A stretch of DNA of 64,000 bases from Macrolepiota albuminosa (taxonomy: Eukaryota > Basidiomycota > Agaricomycetes > Agaricales > Agaricaceae): positions 992,001 through 1,056,000 of the forward strand of contig JAMWFC010000060.1 in NCBI GenBank assembly GCA_027475525.1. Direction: 5' to 3'. The notes under the pieces are model-generated. The model was not told the DNA's origin. It did no database searches and saw only the letters and a program-made list of their open reading frames with translations. Position numbers and translations under genes: made by a program. Position 1 is the stretch's first letter. Each line of letters begins with the position of its first letter. Shown in pieces: positions 55,785 through 64,000 of this stretch.

Positions 55785-55910
55785 GGATGCAGAGACGGAT
55801 TGATGTGACGGATGCAGAGACCGATTGATGTGATGGATGCAGAGACCGATTGATGTGACGGATGCAGAGACGGATTGAACTGATGGATGCAGCTTGCTGC
55901 CATCAGCGGA
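55785..55910. repeat. Short tandem repeat GATG(C)AGAGAC(C/G)GATTGATGTGA
   Basis: About four to five units of 24-27 bp directly after the KDZ2 stop, each with GGATGCAGAGAC and GATTGA(T/A). Confidence 0.75.
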
Positions 55911-57170
55911 TGATCGGAACAGATTTGTGACAGTCACGTGCAATGGAATTGTTGAAAATCACTTTTGTTTACAAGGCACAAAAATCTGATACATAGCAGT
56001 ATCCACTTCTACAAGCAAGAGTGCAATGGCATCTACCTCTGTACCACACAATGTCATGTCCCAAGCTACTGTACTAGAAAATTTGCAAGAGGTTGTTGAC
56101 TACATTGAGTCATGCCTCATTGCAGCACTTTCCATATTTGGCAATCTTGCACCAAGTCTTGAAGCGGAAGAGGCATGGATTATCCAGCATCTAGACAAGG
56201 AGTTGGTAAGATGACTTCAAAATGTGTAAATATATTAGGATCTGACTGTGTGCCATAGAACTTTGTATTGTCATATCTGGGGGCTGCATCACTGAATAAT
56301 GTGGTCTGCAATGTCCCAGACATTATCAAAAGCATGAGCCGATTTTTCCCTCTCCAAAATCAGCAAACTTTGCCCACAGAGATCCTGGAGTTTGTTGATG
56401 GCCATCAAGGTCTTATCAGGAATCTGTATGACTGTGATTGGTGGAACCACATTGGCCAAGAGGATGTTCAGGTCTTAAGCAATGAAACGCTGGAGCATTG
56501 TCTTCTCGTATATCAGCAGGCCTTCCACTCTCTTGAAAGCTTCTTGGCATGCAACCGCCGGCCGCCCATGACATTGTCATCCGATGGATTGGTGTTCATC
56601 CTAGCACCAGACGATTTGCTCCATGTGTTTGCAGGTAGCGGATCTACCAGGGGCCACCAGCAGACGCTTCTAGCCCCAGACAAATGGCGGTCGCTAGATA
56701 GGACGGAACATGTGTCAACAGCCAACGATATGATCCGCCTGTTTGCTGGCAGCAAGTCTGTTGCTGCTTCCATTGTCAGTTCTGTTGCCAGGTCCGTGGA
56801 TCCTGCTCGGACGGGCCAATTGACAGGCATTGAGTCCCATACCAACAGTATTGATGGTGAGCAGCCTGATCCTCAAGACTGCCTCTCCATGGCCCATCTT
56901 ACCACTCTCTCTGATGTCAACTCTCCCCAATGGCCATCCTTGACACATATCAAACCCTTGAATGCACAACATCCATTCCACCACCTCTACAGTCAGAGTA
57001 AACCTGGACTGGTGTATGGCCCTACAATAGAAAACTCTCGTGTTGTGGTTCAACCGGCATCCCAACTTCCTTCCGCCCCAGCAGCTCATGTCTGTGGGAC
57101 ATTCAGGGAGCTGGGAGAAACTGACGATGACTAGGTGGATATCCCTAATCCATCTATTAGTGACCCTGAC

Positions 57171-57480
57171 TTAGAGAGTATCCCTCCTTTGTTCATTCCT
57201 GTGGAAGAGGAGATGGAAGACGAATCTTTGCCACCTTTGTTCATTCCTGTGGAAGAGGAGATGGAAGAGGATTCTTTGCCTCCTTTGTTCATTCCTGCGG
57301 AAGAGGAGACTGAAGACAATGATTTGCCCCCTTTGTTCATTCCTGGGATTCTTTGCCTCCTTTGTTCATTCCTGCGGAAGAGGAGACTGAAGACAATGAT
57401 TTGCCCCCTTTGTTCATTCCTGTGGAAGAGGAGATGGACAACGATTCTTTGCCACCTCTATTCATTGTTGGTGAAGGAGC
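57171..57480 (+). repeat. 48-bp coding tandem repeat
   Basis: About six units encoding (S/D)LPPLFIP(V/A)EEE(M/T)E(D/E)(E/D/N). Internal differences keep the 48-bp register apart from the one 77-bp duplication. Confidence 0.8.
57269..57422. repeat. 77-bp tandem duplication 11 (57269-57345 / 57346-57422)
   Basis: Copies look identical and cut across the 48-bp repeat register, which shows this duplication did not arise from the repeat itself. Confidence 0.95.
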
Positions 57481-57754
57481 AGAAGGACTAACAGAAATGG
57501 AGACCATGGCAGCTGGTGATGGCCGGTGACAGTGGACAAACGGAAGTCTGGAGCGGCAGACGTATGGCAACTAAGGACAAAGAAAACCTTCTGCCGCTAT
57601 TTCTTGTGACGGCAGAAGAGACGGATGGAGGCATGGCAGCCGATAATGAAGAAAATCTTCCACCACTTTTTGATGTAACGGCTCTTCAAATCCCGTCTTC
57701 CCCCTTTTAACAATCTCCTTCTCCAACCCTACCTACTAGTAACAATGTCCGAGA

Positions 57755-58241
57755 GTGGAGGAATATGAGACACGTATGACTCGACATGAGGATCAGAGAA
57801 GAATTAACAAATTGTATCAACAACATGAGTATAATTTGGCACTGGTAATCATAGTTAATTTATTTCAACAGAACAAGAATTTTGCGCTAGAGCAAAACAT
57901 GGTCGATGTAGGCCCATTGGCCCTTTCAATCAAGCTGGTCGTACTGATGATGTGTCTGTTGATATGTCAGAGTCACCCTCACCATCTTCATTGTCAGGCC
58001 TGATAGCGAACTATGAAGACATCACAATGTATCTGTTGATATGTCAGAGTCACCCTCACCATCTTCATTGTCAGGCCTGATAGCGAACTATGAAGACATC
58101 ACACTTCCCAGACCTCAGGGGCCATATATACCGGACGACTTTGCATTTTTGACAGCAGACTATCTGCTTGATGAGGATTTGTTCTATTCACATGCATTAC
58201 ATGAATCTAATGAAGAGGAGGAATACACATTGGACGAGTAA
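57755..58241 (+). CDS. Small acidic-tailed hypothetical protein at the end of the KDZ2 cluster
   Basis: MEEYETRMTRHEDQRRINKL begins at 57,755. The better-supported second part reads RPIGPFNQAGRTDDVSVDMS, SLSGLIANYEDITLPRPQGP and an acidic end (ESNEEEEYTLDE) at 58,241. The parts lie in different frames; a very short intron-like stretch near 57,846-57,873 or an error may separate them. A 77-bp duplication at 57,950-58,103 adds another shift. No family recognised. Confidence 0.35.
57950..58103. repeat. 77-bp tandem duplication 12 (57950-58026 / 58027-58103)
   Basis: The one duplication with a difference: a single G/A mismatch at the fifth base. The unit is still exactly 77 bp. Confidence 0.95.
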
Positions 58242-58449
58242 TTTAATTCTTAGTTACTATAATTCTTGGCTTTTCCGTTGGTTATTTTTTGTCAAGATTA
58301 ACTGTCCCATTGTGCCGCTGATGAATCTATTATAAATTTGCTTGATCTGTTACCTCCAGTTGTGCACTAGAAGGAACATAAACTGATAATATTCTGCTAG
58401 ACCACAGGACATTCTGTGGATTATACATAAATATCACTCTAGTATTGTA

Positions 58450-59406
58450 TTATACAGCAGATGCTGACAGATGCACGATGGACGCCAACGGATGCCAGCA
58501 GGTCACGACGGCTGCTGACAAACTCCAACGGATGCCAGCTGATGGCTGCTGATGCCAACGCCCCTTTCAAGCCACGAAAACTCTTTTGGGAGATATGCCA
58601 CTCCCCTTCCACCTCAAAAAATCCATACAGGAACCTGCAGAAATGTAGGTGGGCGTCTGTTCATTGTGTTATCTGACCTTTGAATCTATCCATTAGTAAC
58701 GGACCTGTGGTGCAACAGTTAAATGTGTGTTCCATTGCTGGAGGCTTTTCCAAGGCTGGGAGTTTGATTTCCCCCCACAGGCATATGGCGGGCAAGACAA
58801 AGTTACCTTTTTCCTTGGTCCAACCAGACTCCGTGGACCTGCATAGGCCTCTGTGGATGTCCGCTGGTGCCCTGCGCAGGCCTGCGTGGGCCCACGTAGG
58901 TTTAAGTCCGTCGACGTACATCTGCATAGATGTCCGCTGGTGGCTTGTATAGGCCTGCATAGGTTTGCAGGGCCCTTTTGTGGACGTACACTGGTGTCGG
59001 GGGTAGAAAAAGGAGGGAAGGGAAGATGCACAGCCTCGAGTTATTGTGGGGAGGAATGGAGAGGGGAGGGAAGTGGGAAACCTTGAGGAGTATTTATTCA
59101 TGCCATGAAGTCCGCCAATGGAGGAGGTTTTCACTCGTGTGCTGATGCCCGCCGGTGGCCGCTGATGCACATTGACGTCTGCTAGTGTCCGCTGGCATCT
59201 GCTGGGCCTGCATGCGCATGTGTGTGCCCGTCTTTTATTGATCCACTGGACTATTTCATACAGCACATTGTGACACGTCTGCGGCTCTGTATTCTACGGC
59301 ACTGTGGAGACTGCTCCGCTCCAGTGTAGCGGACTCTGCTGGATACATATGATACGGCACAAAGCAAGCTCCTGTACAACATATGACATGTACCATTGTG
59401 ATGTCT
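58450..59406 (-). repeat. Inverted repeat, right arm
   Basis: Reverse-complement partner of 44,320-45,290. Open frames seen in both arms come from shared sequence and bias, with many differences at all codon positions; I do not call a gene. Confidence 0.85.
58704..58781 (+). repeat. tRNA-like segment in the right arm
   Basis: Same 78-nt layout as the left-arm copy. The acceptor-type stem CCTGTGG/CCACAGG is conserved, while the T-arm has lost pairing (GGGAGTTTGATTTCCCC). Confidence 0.5.
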
Positions 59407-60558
59407 CTATGTGTTCTATCATAAGAAAAGAGTGCTCTTTAAGCCTTTCTTTAAAGTCAGAAAGGTCTCTCTTAAGAGCAGAGAAAAATACTCAAACATC
59501 TTGATCTATGATTCCCTAGTGAGAGGATTCTTTGAGTTTACACCTTTGTATAAGCTTCTAACACTTCTATTACATTGTAAAGAAGCATACTCTTATTATA
59601 TACAAAGTTTTCAAAAGGACAAAAAGAGATGCATCAACAGACTCAATATTCTTGGTCTGACTTATATGCTATGCTCTGTAGTGATATTGTCAAGTGTCTT
59701 GAAATCTGATCACAAGTTGTAAAAAGACTTTTTGCATCAGTAGAGATATCAATGGGCTGTTTCTATTTTCTATCAAATTAAAATGTCTGTACTTCAATAT
59801 TTATAATTTCTAGATCATCATTAGTATTATTACAATTATTCTCTTTGTCAAAATTCACTAGCTCTTCTTTATTTCCACCTAATAACTTGATCAGTTTAGT
59901 CATTTGTTTTTGTGGAATGCATTTCTAATCAGCATTTGTAAATATATTGTATTTAAAATATAAGAAATTGAACCTTCTTGTCACTAAGAGAAGAATACAT
60001 TTTTGCATGAATTGAATTTCTATCTATAATATCCACTAAACTTCTCTTGTATAGCCAGCTTCTAGGAACCTCAGATGTCCAGGTAGTCTTAATCAGAGCC
60101 TCAACCCAGAGCTTCCTGCTGCATTTATATTAGCAGAAGTCTACTGACTTGTGTAATATGTTACTCACCACACATCTTCTGAGCAGCCAATAATCTTGAA
60201 ATTTCAAAATGTTCAAGTTTAATATACTATTCAAATTCAAGGTCAAAAAAATAGTGTACATTGCATACATATAAAGATCATATATCAAAAATCAAAACAG
60301 TTAGTTATAAGAAAGTGCACATTTGAATCAAAGTGAAATTACTAGAGTTAAGTGTAAAATAATTGCAACTGCTGAGGCTCTTTATAATGATTAAAGGAAT
60401 GGTTGGACACTATAGCTAAACATATTCCTCATGATAGTATTCTGATAAATGCTTTCAAATGTTGGTGTTCAAACATCAAGCATTCTCTTATTCTGGTTGC
60501 ATTAAGGTTTGAAAAGAAGCATATGGATAACTACTCCCAAAAGCTTATTGCTAAATTT
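59407..60558. other. AT-rich intergenic DNA, no gene seen
   Basis: The open frames (59,411-59,722 and 60,403-60,648) are Lys/Leu/Ile/Tyr-rich as expected from AT bias and have no recognised feature. The 3' end and terminator of the TPR gene should lie here. Confidence 0.45.
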
Positions 60559-63500
60559 TTAGCACTTCTTGTTGAAGGGATTCAACTTCTTCCACCTTGC
60601 CAATGTATTAGACATGGCTTGGTTAGTATCTGGATGATTGCTACCTAAGGCTTGTTGCCTTACTTTGAGCACTCCTTGTTTAAGGGTCTCAGCCTCTTTG
60701 AGTTTTTTACCTTCACCAAGTATTACAGCAAGTATAGACATGGCTTGCATAGTGTCTTGATGATTGCTACCTAAAGCTTGTTGCCTTATTTTGAGCACTT
60801 CTTGTTGAAGAGTCTCAGCCTCTTCCAGTTTTTTACTTTGACCAAGTATTACAGCAAGTATAGACATGGCTTGAATAGTGTCTGGATGATTGCTACCTAG
60901 GCCTTGTTGCCTCACTTTGAGCACTTCTTGTTCAAGAGTTTCAGCCTCTTCTAGTTTTCCACCTTGACAAAGTATTAAAGCTAGCATAGACATGGCTTTT
61001 ATAGTGTCTGGATGATTGCTACCTAAGGCTTGTTGCCTCATTTTGAGCACTTCTCGTTCAAGAGTCTCAGCCTCTTCCAGTTTTCTGGATGATTGCTACC
61101 TAAGGCTTGTTGCCTCATTTTGAGCACTTCTCGTTCAAGAGTCTCAGCCTCTTCCAGTTTTTTCTCTTGAGCAAGTATTTTAGCAAGATCAGACATAGCT
61201 TTAATGGTATCTGGATGATTGCTACCTAAGGCTTGTTGCCTCATTTTGAGCACTTCTCGCTCAAGAGTCTCAGCCTCTTCTAGTTTGGTCCTTTGACCAA
61301 GTATTATAGCAAGATCAGACATGGCTTTAATAGTATCTGGATGATTGCTACCTAAAGCTTGTTGCCTTATTTTGAGCACCCCTTGTCTAAGAGTCTCAGC
61401 CTCTTCCATTTTTTTACTTTTACCAAGTATCATAGCAAGTATAGACATGGCATGAACAGTGGCTGGATGATTGCTACCTAAGGCTTGTTGCATCATTTTG
61501 AGCACTTCTCGTTTAAGAGTCTCAGCCTCTTCTAGCTTTCTACCTGATTGCTACCTAAGGCTTGTTGCATCATTTTGAGCACTTCTCGTTTAAGAGTCTC
61601 AGCCTCTTCTAGCTTTCTACCTCGACTAAGTATTAAAGCAAGTATAGACATGGCTTTAATGGTATCTGGATGGTTGCTACCTAAGCCTTGTTGCCTTATT
61701 TTAAGCACTTCTCGTTCAAGAGTCTCAGCCTCTTCCAGTTTTTTCTCTTGGCCAAGTATTACAGCAAGTATAGACATGGCTTCAATAGTGTCTGGATGAT
61801 TGCGACCTAAGGCTTGTTGCCTCACTGTGAGCACTTTTTGTTGAAGAGTCTCAGCCTCTTCCAGTTTTTTTTCTTGACGAAGTATTATAGCAAGATCAGA
61901 CATAGCTTCAATGGTATCTGGATGATTGCTACCAAATGCTTGTTGCCTCATTTTCAGCACTTCTCGTTCAAGAGTCTCAGCCTCTTCCAGTTTTTTACCT
62001 TGACTGAGTATTCCAGCAAGTATAGACATGGCTTGAATAGTGTCTGGATGGTTGCTACCAAAGACTTCTTGCCTCATCTTGAGCACTTTTTTTTCAAGAG
62101 TCTCAGCCTCTTCCAGTTTTTTATCTTGACTGAGTATTACAGCAAGTATAGACATGGCTTGAATAGTGTCTGGATGATTGCTACCTAAGGCTTGTTGCCT
62201 CACTGTGAGCACTTTTTGTTGAAGAGTCTCAGCCTCTTCCAGTTTTTTACCTTGACTGAGTATTCCAGCAAGTATAGACATAGCTTCAATAGTGTCTGGA
62301 TGATTGCTACCTAACACTTGTTGCCTCATTTTGAGTACTTCTCGTTCAAGAGTCTCAGCTTCTTCCAGTTTTTTCTTTCGGCCAAGTATTATAGCAAGAT
62401 CAGACATGGCTTTAATAGTATCTGGATGAATGCTACCAAAGGCTTGTTGCCTCATCTTGACCACTTTTCTTTCAAGAGTCTCAGCCTCTTCCAGTTTTTT
62501 CTCTTGAGCAAGTATTTTAGCAAGATCAGACATAGCTTTAATGGTATCTGGATGATTGCTACCTAATGCTTGTTGCCTCATTTTGAGCACTTGTTGTTTA
62601 AGAGTCTCAGCCTCTTCTAGTTTTTTCTTTTGGCCAAGTATTATAGCAAGATCAGACATGGCTTTAATAGTATCTGGATGATTGCTACCTAAGGCTTGTT
62701 GCCTCATTTTGAGCACTTCTCGTTCAAGAGTCTCAGCCTCTTCCAGTTTTTTACCTTGACTGAGTATTCCAGCAAGTATAGACATGGCTTGAATAGTGTC
62801 TGGATGGTTGCTACCAAAGACTTCTTGCCTCATCTTGAGCACTTTTTTTTCAAGAGTCTCAGCCTCTTCCAGTTTTTTATCTTGACTGAGTATTACAGCA
62901 AGTATAGACATGGCTTGAATAGTGTCTGGATGATTGCTACCTAAGGCTTGTTGCCTCACTGTGAGCACTTTTTGTTGAAGAGTCTCAGCCTCTTCCAGTT
63001 TTTTACCTTGACTGAGTATTCCAGCAAGTATAGACATAGCTTCAATAGTGTCTGGATGATTGCTACCTAACACTTGTTGCCTCATTTTGAGTACTTCTCG
63101 TTCAAGAGTCTCAGCTTCTTCCAGTTTTTTCTTTTGGCCAAGTATTATAGCAAGATCAGACATGGCTTTAATAGTATCTGGATGATTGCTACCAAAGGCT
63201 TGTTGCCTCATTTTGAGCACTTCTCGTTTAAGAGTCTCAGCCTCTTCTAGTTTTTTCTTTTGGCCAAGTATTATAGCAAAATTAGATATGGCTTGAATAG
63301 TGTCTGGATGATTGCTACCTAAGGCTTGTTGCCTCACTGTGATCACTTCTCGTTCAAGAGTCTCAGCCTCTTCTAGTTTTTTACCATGACTGAGTATTCC
63401 AGCAAGTATAGACATGGCTTGAATAGTGTTTGGATGGTTGCTACCAAAGGCTTGTTGCCTCATCTTAACCACTTTTCTTTCAAGAGTCTCAGCCTCTTCC

Positions 63501-64000
63501 AGTTTTTCCTCTTGAGCAAGTATTTTAGCAAGATCAGACATAGCTTTAATGGTATCTGGATGATTGCTACCTAAGGCTTGTTGCCTCATATTGAGCACTT
63601 CTCGTTCAAGAGTCTCAGCCTCTTCCAGTTTTTTCTCTTGACCAAGTATTATAGCAAGATTAGACATGGCTTCAATAGTATCTGGATGATTGCTACCTAA
63701 GGCTTGTTGCCTTACTTTGAGCACTCCTTGTTTAAGGGTCTCAGCCTCTTTGAGTTTTTTACCTTCACCAAGTATTACAGCAAGTATAGACATGGCTTGC
63801 ATAGTGTCTTGATGATTGCTACCTAAAGCTTGTTGCCTTATTTTGAGCACTTCTTGTTGAAGAGTCTCAGCCTCTTCCAGTTTTTTACTTTGACCAAGTA
63901 TTACAGCAAGTATAGACATGGCTTGAATAGTGTCTGGATGATTGCTACCTAGGCCTTGTTGCCTCACTTTGAGCACTTCTTGTTCAAGAGTTTCAGCCTC
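60559..64000 (-). CDS. TPR-repeat protein, kinesin light chain-like repeats, N-terminus beyond the window
   Basis: The coding strand enters from the right edge and ends at 60,559 with a short degenerate tail (WKKLNPFNKKC). With the two 77-bp duplications discounted, about 1,095 codons are visible, made of about 26 repeats of 42 residues. The consensus is ALGSNHPDTIKAMSDLAIIL then GQKKKLEEAETLEREVLKMR. This is the TPR_10/TPR_12 type found in kinesin light chains and as the C-terminal array of many fungal NLR-like (NB-ARC or NACHT) proteins. Repeats form a ligand- or partner-binding superhelix. Repeats are unusually alike at DNA level and share a 756-bp (six-unit) higher-order period. No N-terminal domain is in view, so NLR membership is inference. 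Confidence 0.8.
61007..61160. repeat. 77-bp tandem duplication 13 (61007-61083 / 61084-61160)
   Basis: Copies look identical. It falls within the TPR array and is out of register with the 126-bp unit. Confidence 0.95.
61468..61621. repeat. 77-bp tandem duplication 14 (61468-61544 / 61545-61621)
   Basis: Copies look identical. It creates the apparent stop after MMQQALGSNQ in the TPR frame. Confidence 0.95.
62041..63552 (-). repeat. Six-unit higher-order repeat in the TPR array
   Basis: A marked variant unit (TTGCTACCAAAGACTTCTTG, plus-strand reading) occurs at 62,041 and 62,797, and another (CTAACACTTGTTGCC) at 62,311 and 63,067. Both are spaced by 756 bp, six times 126. Confidence 0.85.

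Larger units (their letters stand above)
56026..57710 (+). pseudogene. KDZ-neighbourhood gene with a Pro-Leu-Phe-Ile-Pro acidic repeat tail
   Basis: Exon one starts at MASTSVPHNVMSQATVLENL (56,026) and joins at a GTAAGA...TAG intron to NFVLSYLGAASLNNVV (56,260). A helical region with DWWNHIGQEDVQVLSNETLE follows, then a Ser/Thr-rich part ending RELGETDDD. A single TAG at 57,132-57,134 interrupts, after which the same frame continues into about six 16-residue repeats of the form SLPPLFIPVEEEMEDE. A final part in another frame (LPPLFLVTAEETDGG, LPPLFDVTAL) ends at 57,710. The 77-bp duplication at 57,269-57,422 lies within the repeat block and shifts it. I do not recognise the family; no motif of known function is visible. 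Confidence 0.45.
44320..59406. mobile_element. Candidate 15-kb composite element bounded by 0.96-kb inverted repeats, KDZ2
   Basis: The ends are inverted copies of one sequence (44,320-45,290 and 58,450-59,406). Between them lie a KDZ transposase pseudogene and four gene models typical of KDZ surroundings. Either the repeats are long terminal inverted repeats of one large DNA transposon, or they are two independent insertions of a dispersed repeat in opposite orientation. No target duplication could be fixed at the outer edges, so the unit is a proposal. Eight of the fourteen 77-bp duplications lie inside it, so the assembled order needs independent support. Confidence 0.4.

Noticed and set aside
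61548..63574. Plus-strand open frames of 60-124 codons across the TPR array
   Set aside because: They repeat with the array and mirror the minus-strand codons; the minus frame is open across the array with a known repeat fold.
60641..64000. Regularly spaced repeats resembling a CRISPR array
   Set aside because: The 126-bp period is fully coding on the minus strand with TPR consensus in every unit, and the host is a eukaryote.

Overview
The window reads as a transposon-dense stretch of a mushroom-forming basidiomycete (Agaricomycetes; several families here are ones I associate with Boletales and relatives, but I cannot fix genus or species). The support is short GT-AG introns of about 45-60 bp, CxC/KDZ transposases, a Tad1-type LINE, a fungal Helitron, Ty1-copia and Ty3-type LTR families, and a degenerate divergent gene pair that looks like the original single-copy locus. 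Little of the 64 kb is ordinary host sequence. Layout: 0.4-6.1 kb, remains of two LTR elements, one carrying an antisense zinc-cluster gene; 6.8-10.3 kb, a small TIR element containing a 5'-truncated LINE with a 15-bp target duplication; 10.3-12.3 kb, non-coding low-complexity DNA; 12.35-23.64 kb, a divergent pair (zinc-finger fragment on -, protein-L-isoaspartate methyltransferase on +).

The methyltransferase gene is split by a 10-kb KDZ DNA transposon (12,831-22,882) lying inside one intron. That transposon has about 60-bp imperfect terminal inverted repeats, an apparently open CxC2-KDZ transposase with its D-D-E residues, and three accessory genes. From 26.6 to 35 kb runs a multi-exon gene of a mushroom-specific family, interrupted by a complete Ty1-copia element (27,657-32,480; 228-bp LTRs, 5-bp target duplication GGGCT, internal initiator-tRNA primer site, five premature stops). 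From 38 to 44 kb there is a Helitron Rep-domain pseudogene and a KDZ C-terminal fragment, each broken by an LTR of the same family as the one at 3.0 kb. From 44.3 to 59.4 kb two roughly 0.96-kb inverted repeats enclose a second KDZ transposase pseudogene and several KDZ-neighbourhood genes. From 60.6 kb to the end is a TPR gene built of highly alike 126-bp repeats, coded on - and running off the window.

A technical result affects all reading of the window: 14 places carry a direct tandem duplication of exactly 77 bp. Thirteen look perfect and one has a single mismatch. Where they fall in coding sequence they shift the frame, and where I checked, dropping one copy restores it. I read them as unmerged 77-base overlaps at contig joins, not biology. 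Several apparently broken genes (TPR array, Helitron, KDZ2, accessory genes) are therefore less broken than they look, and contig order at those joins is not assured. Real decay is also present, mostly TGA and TAG codons that fit C-to-T change.
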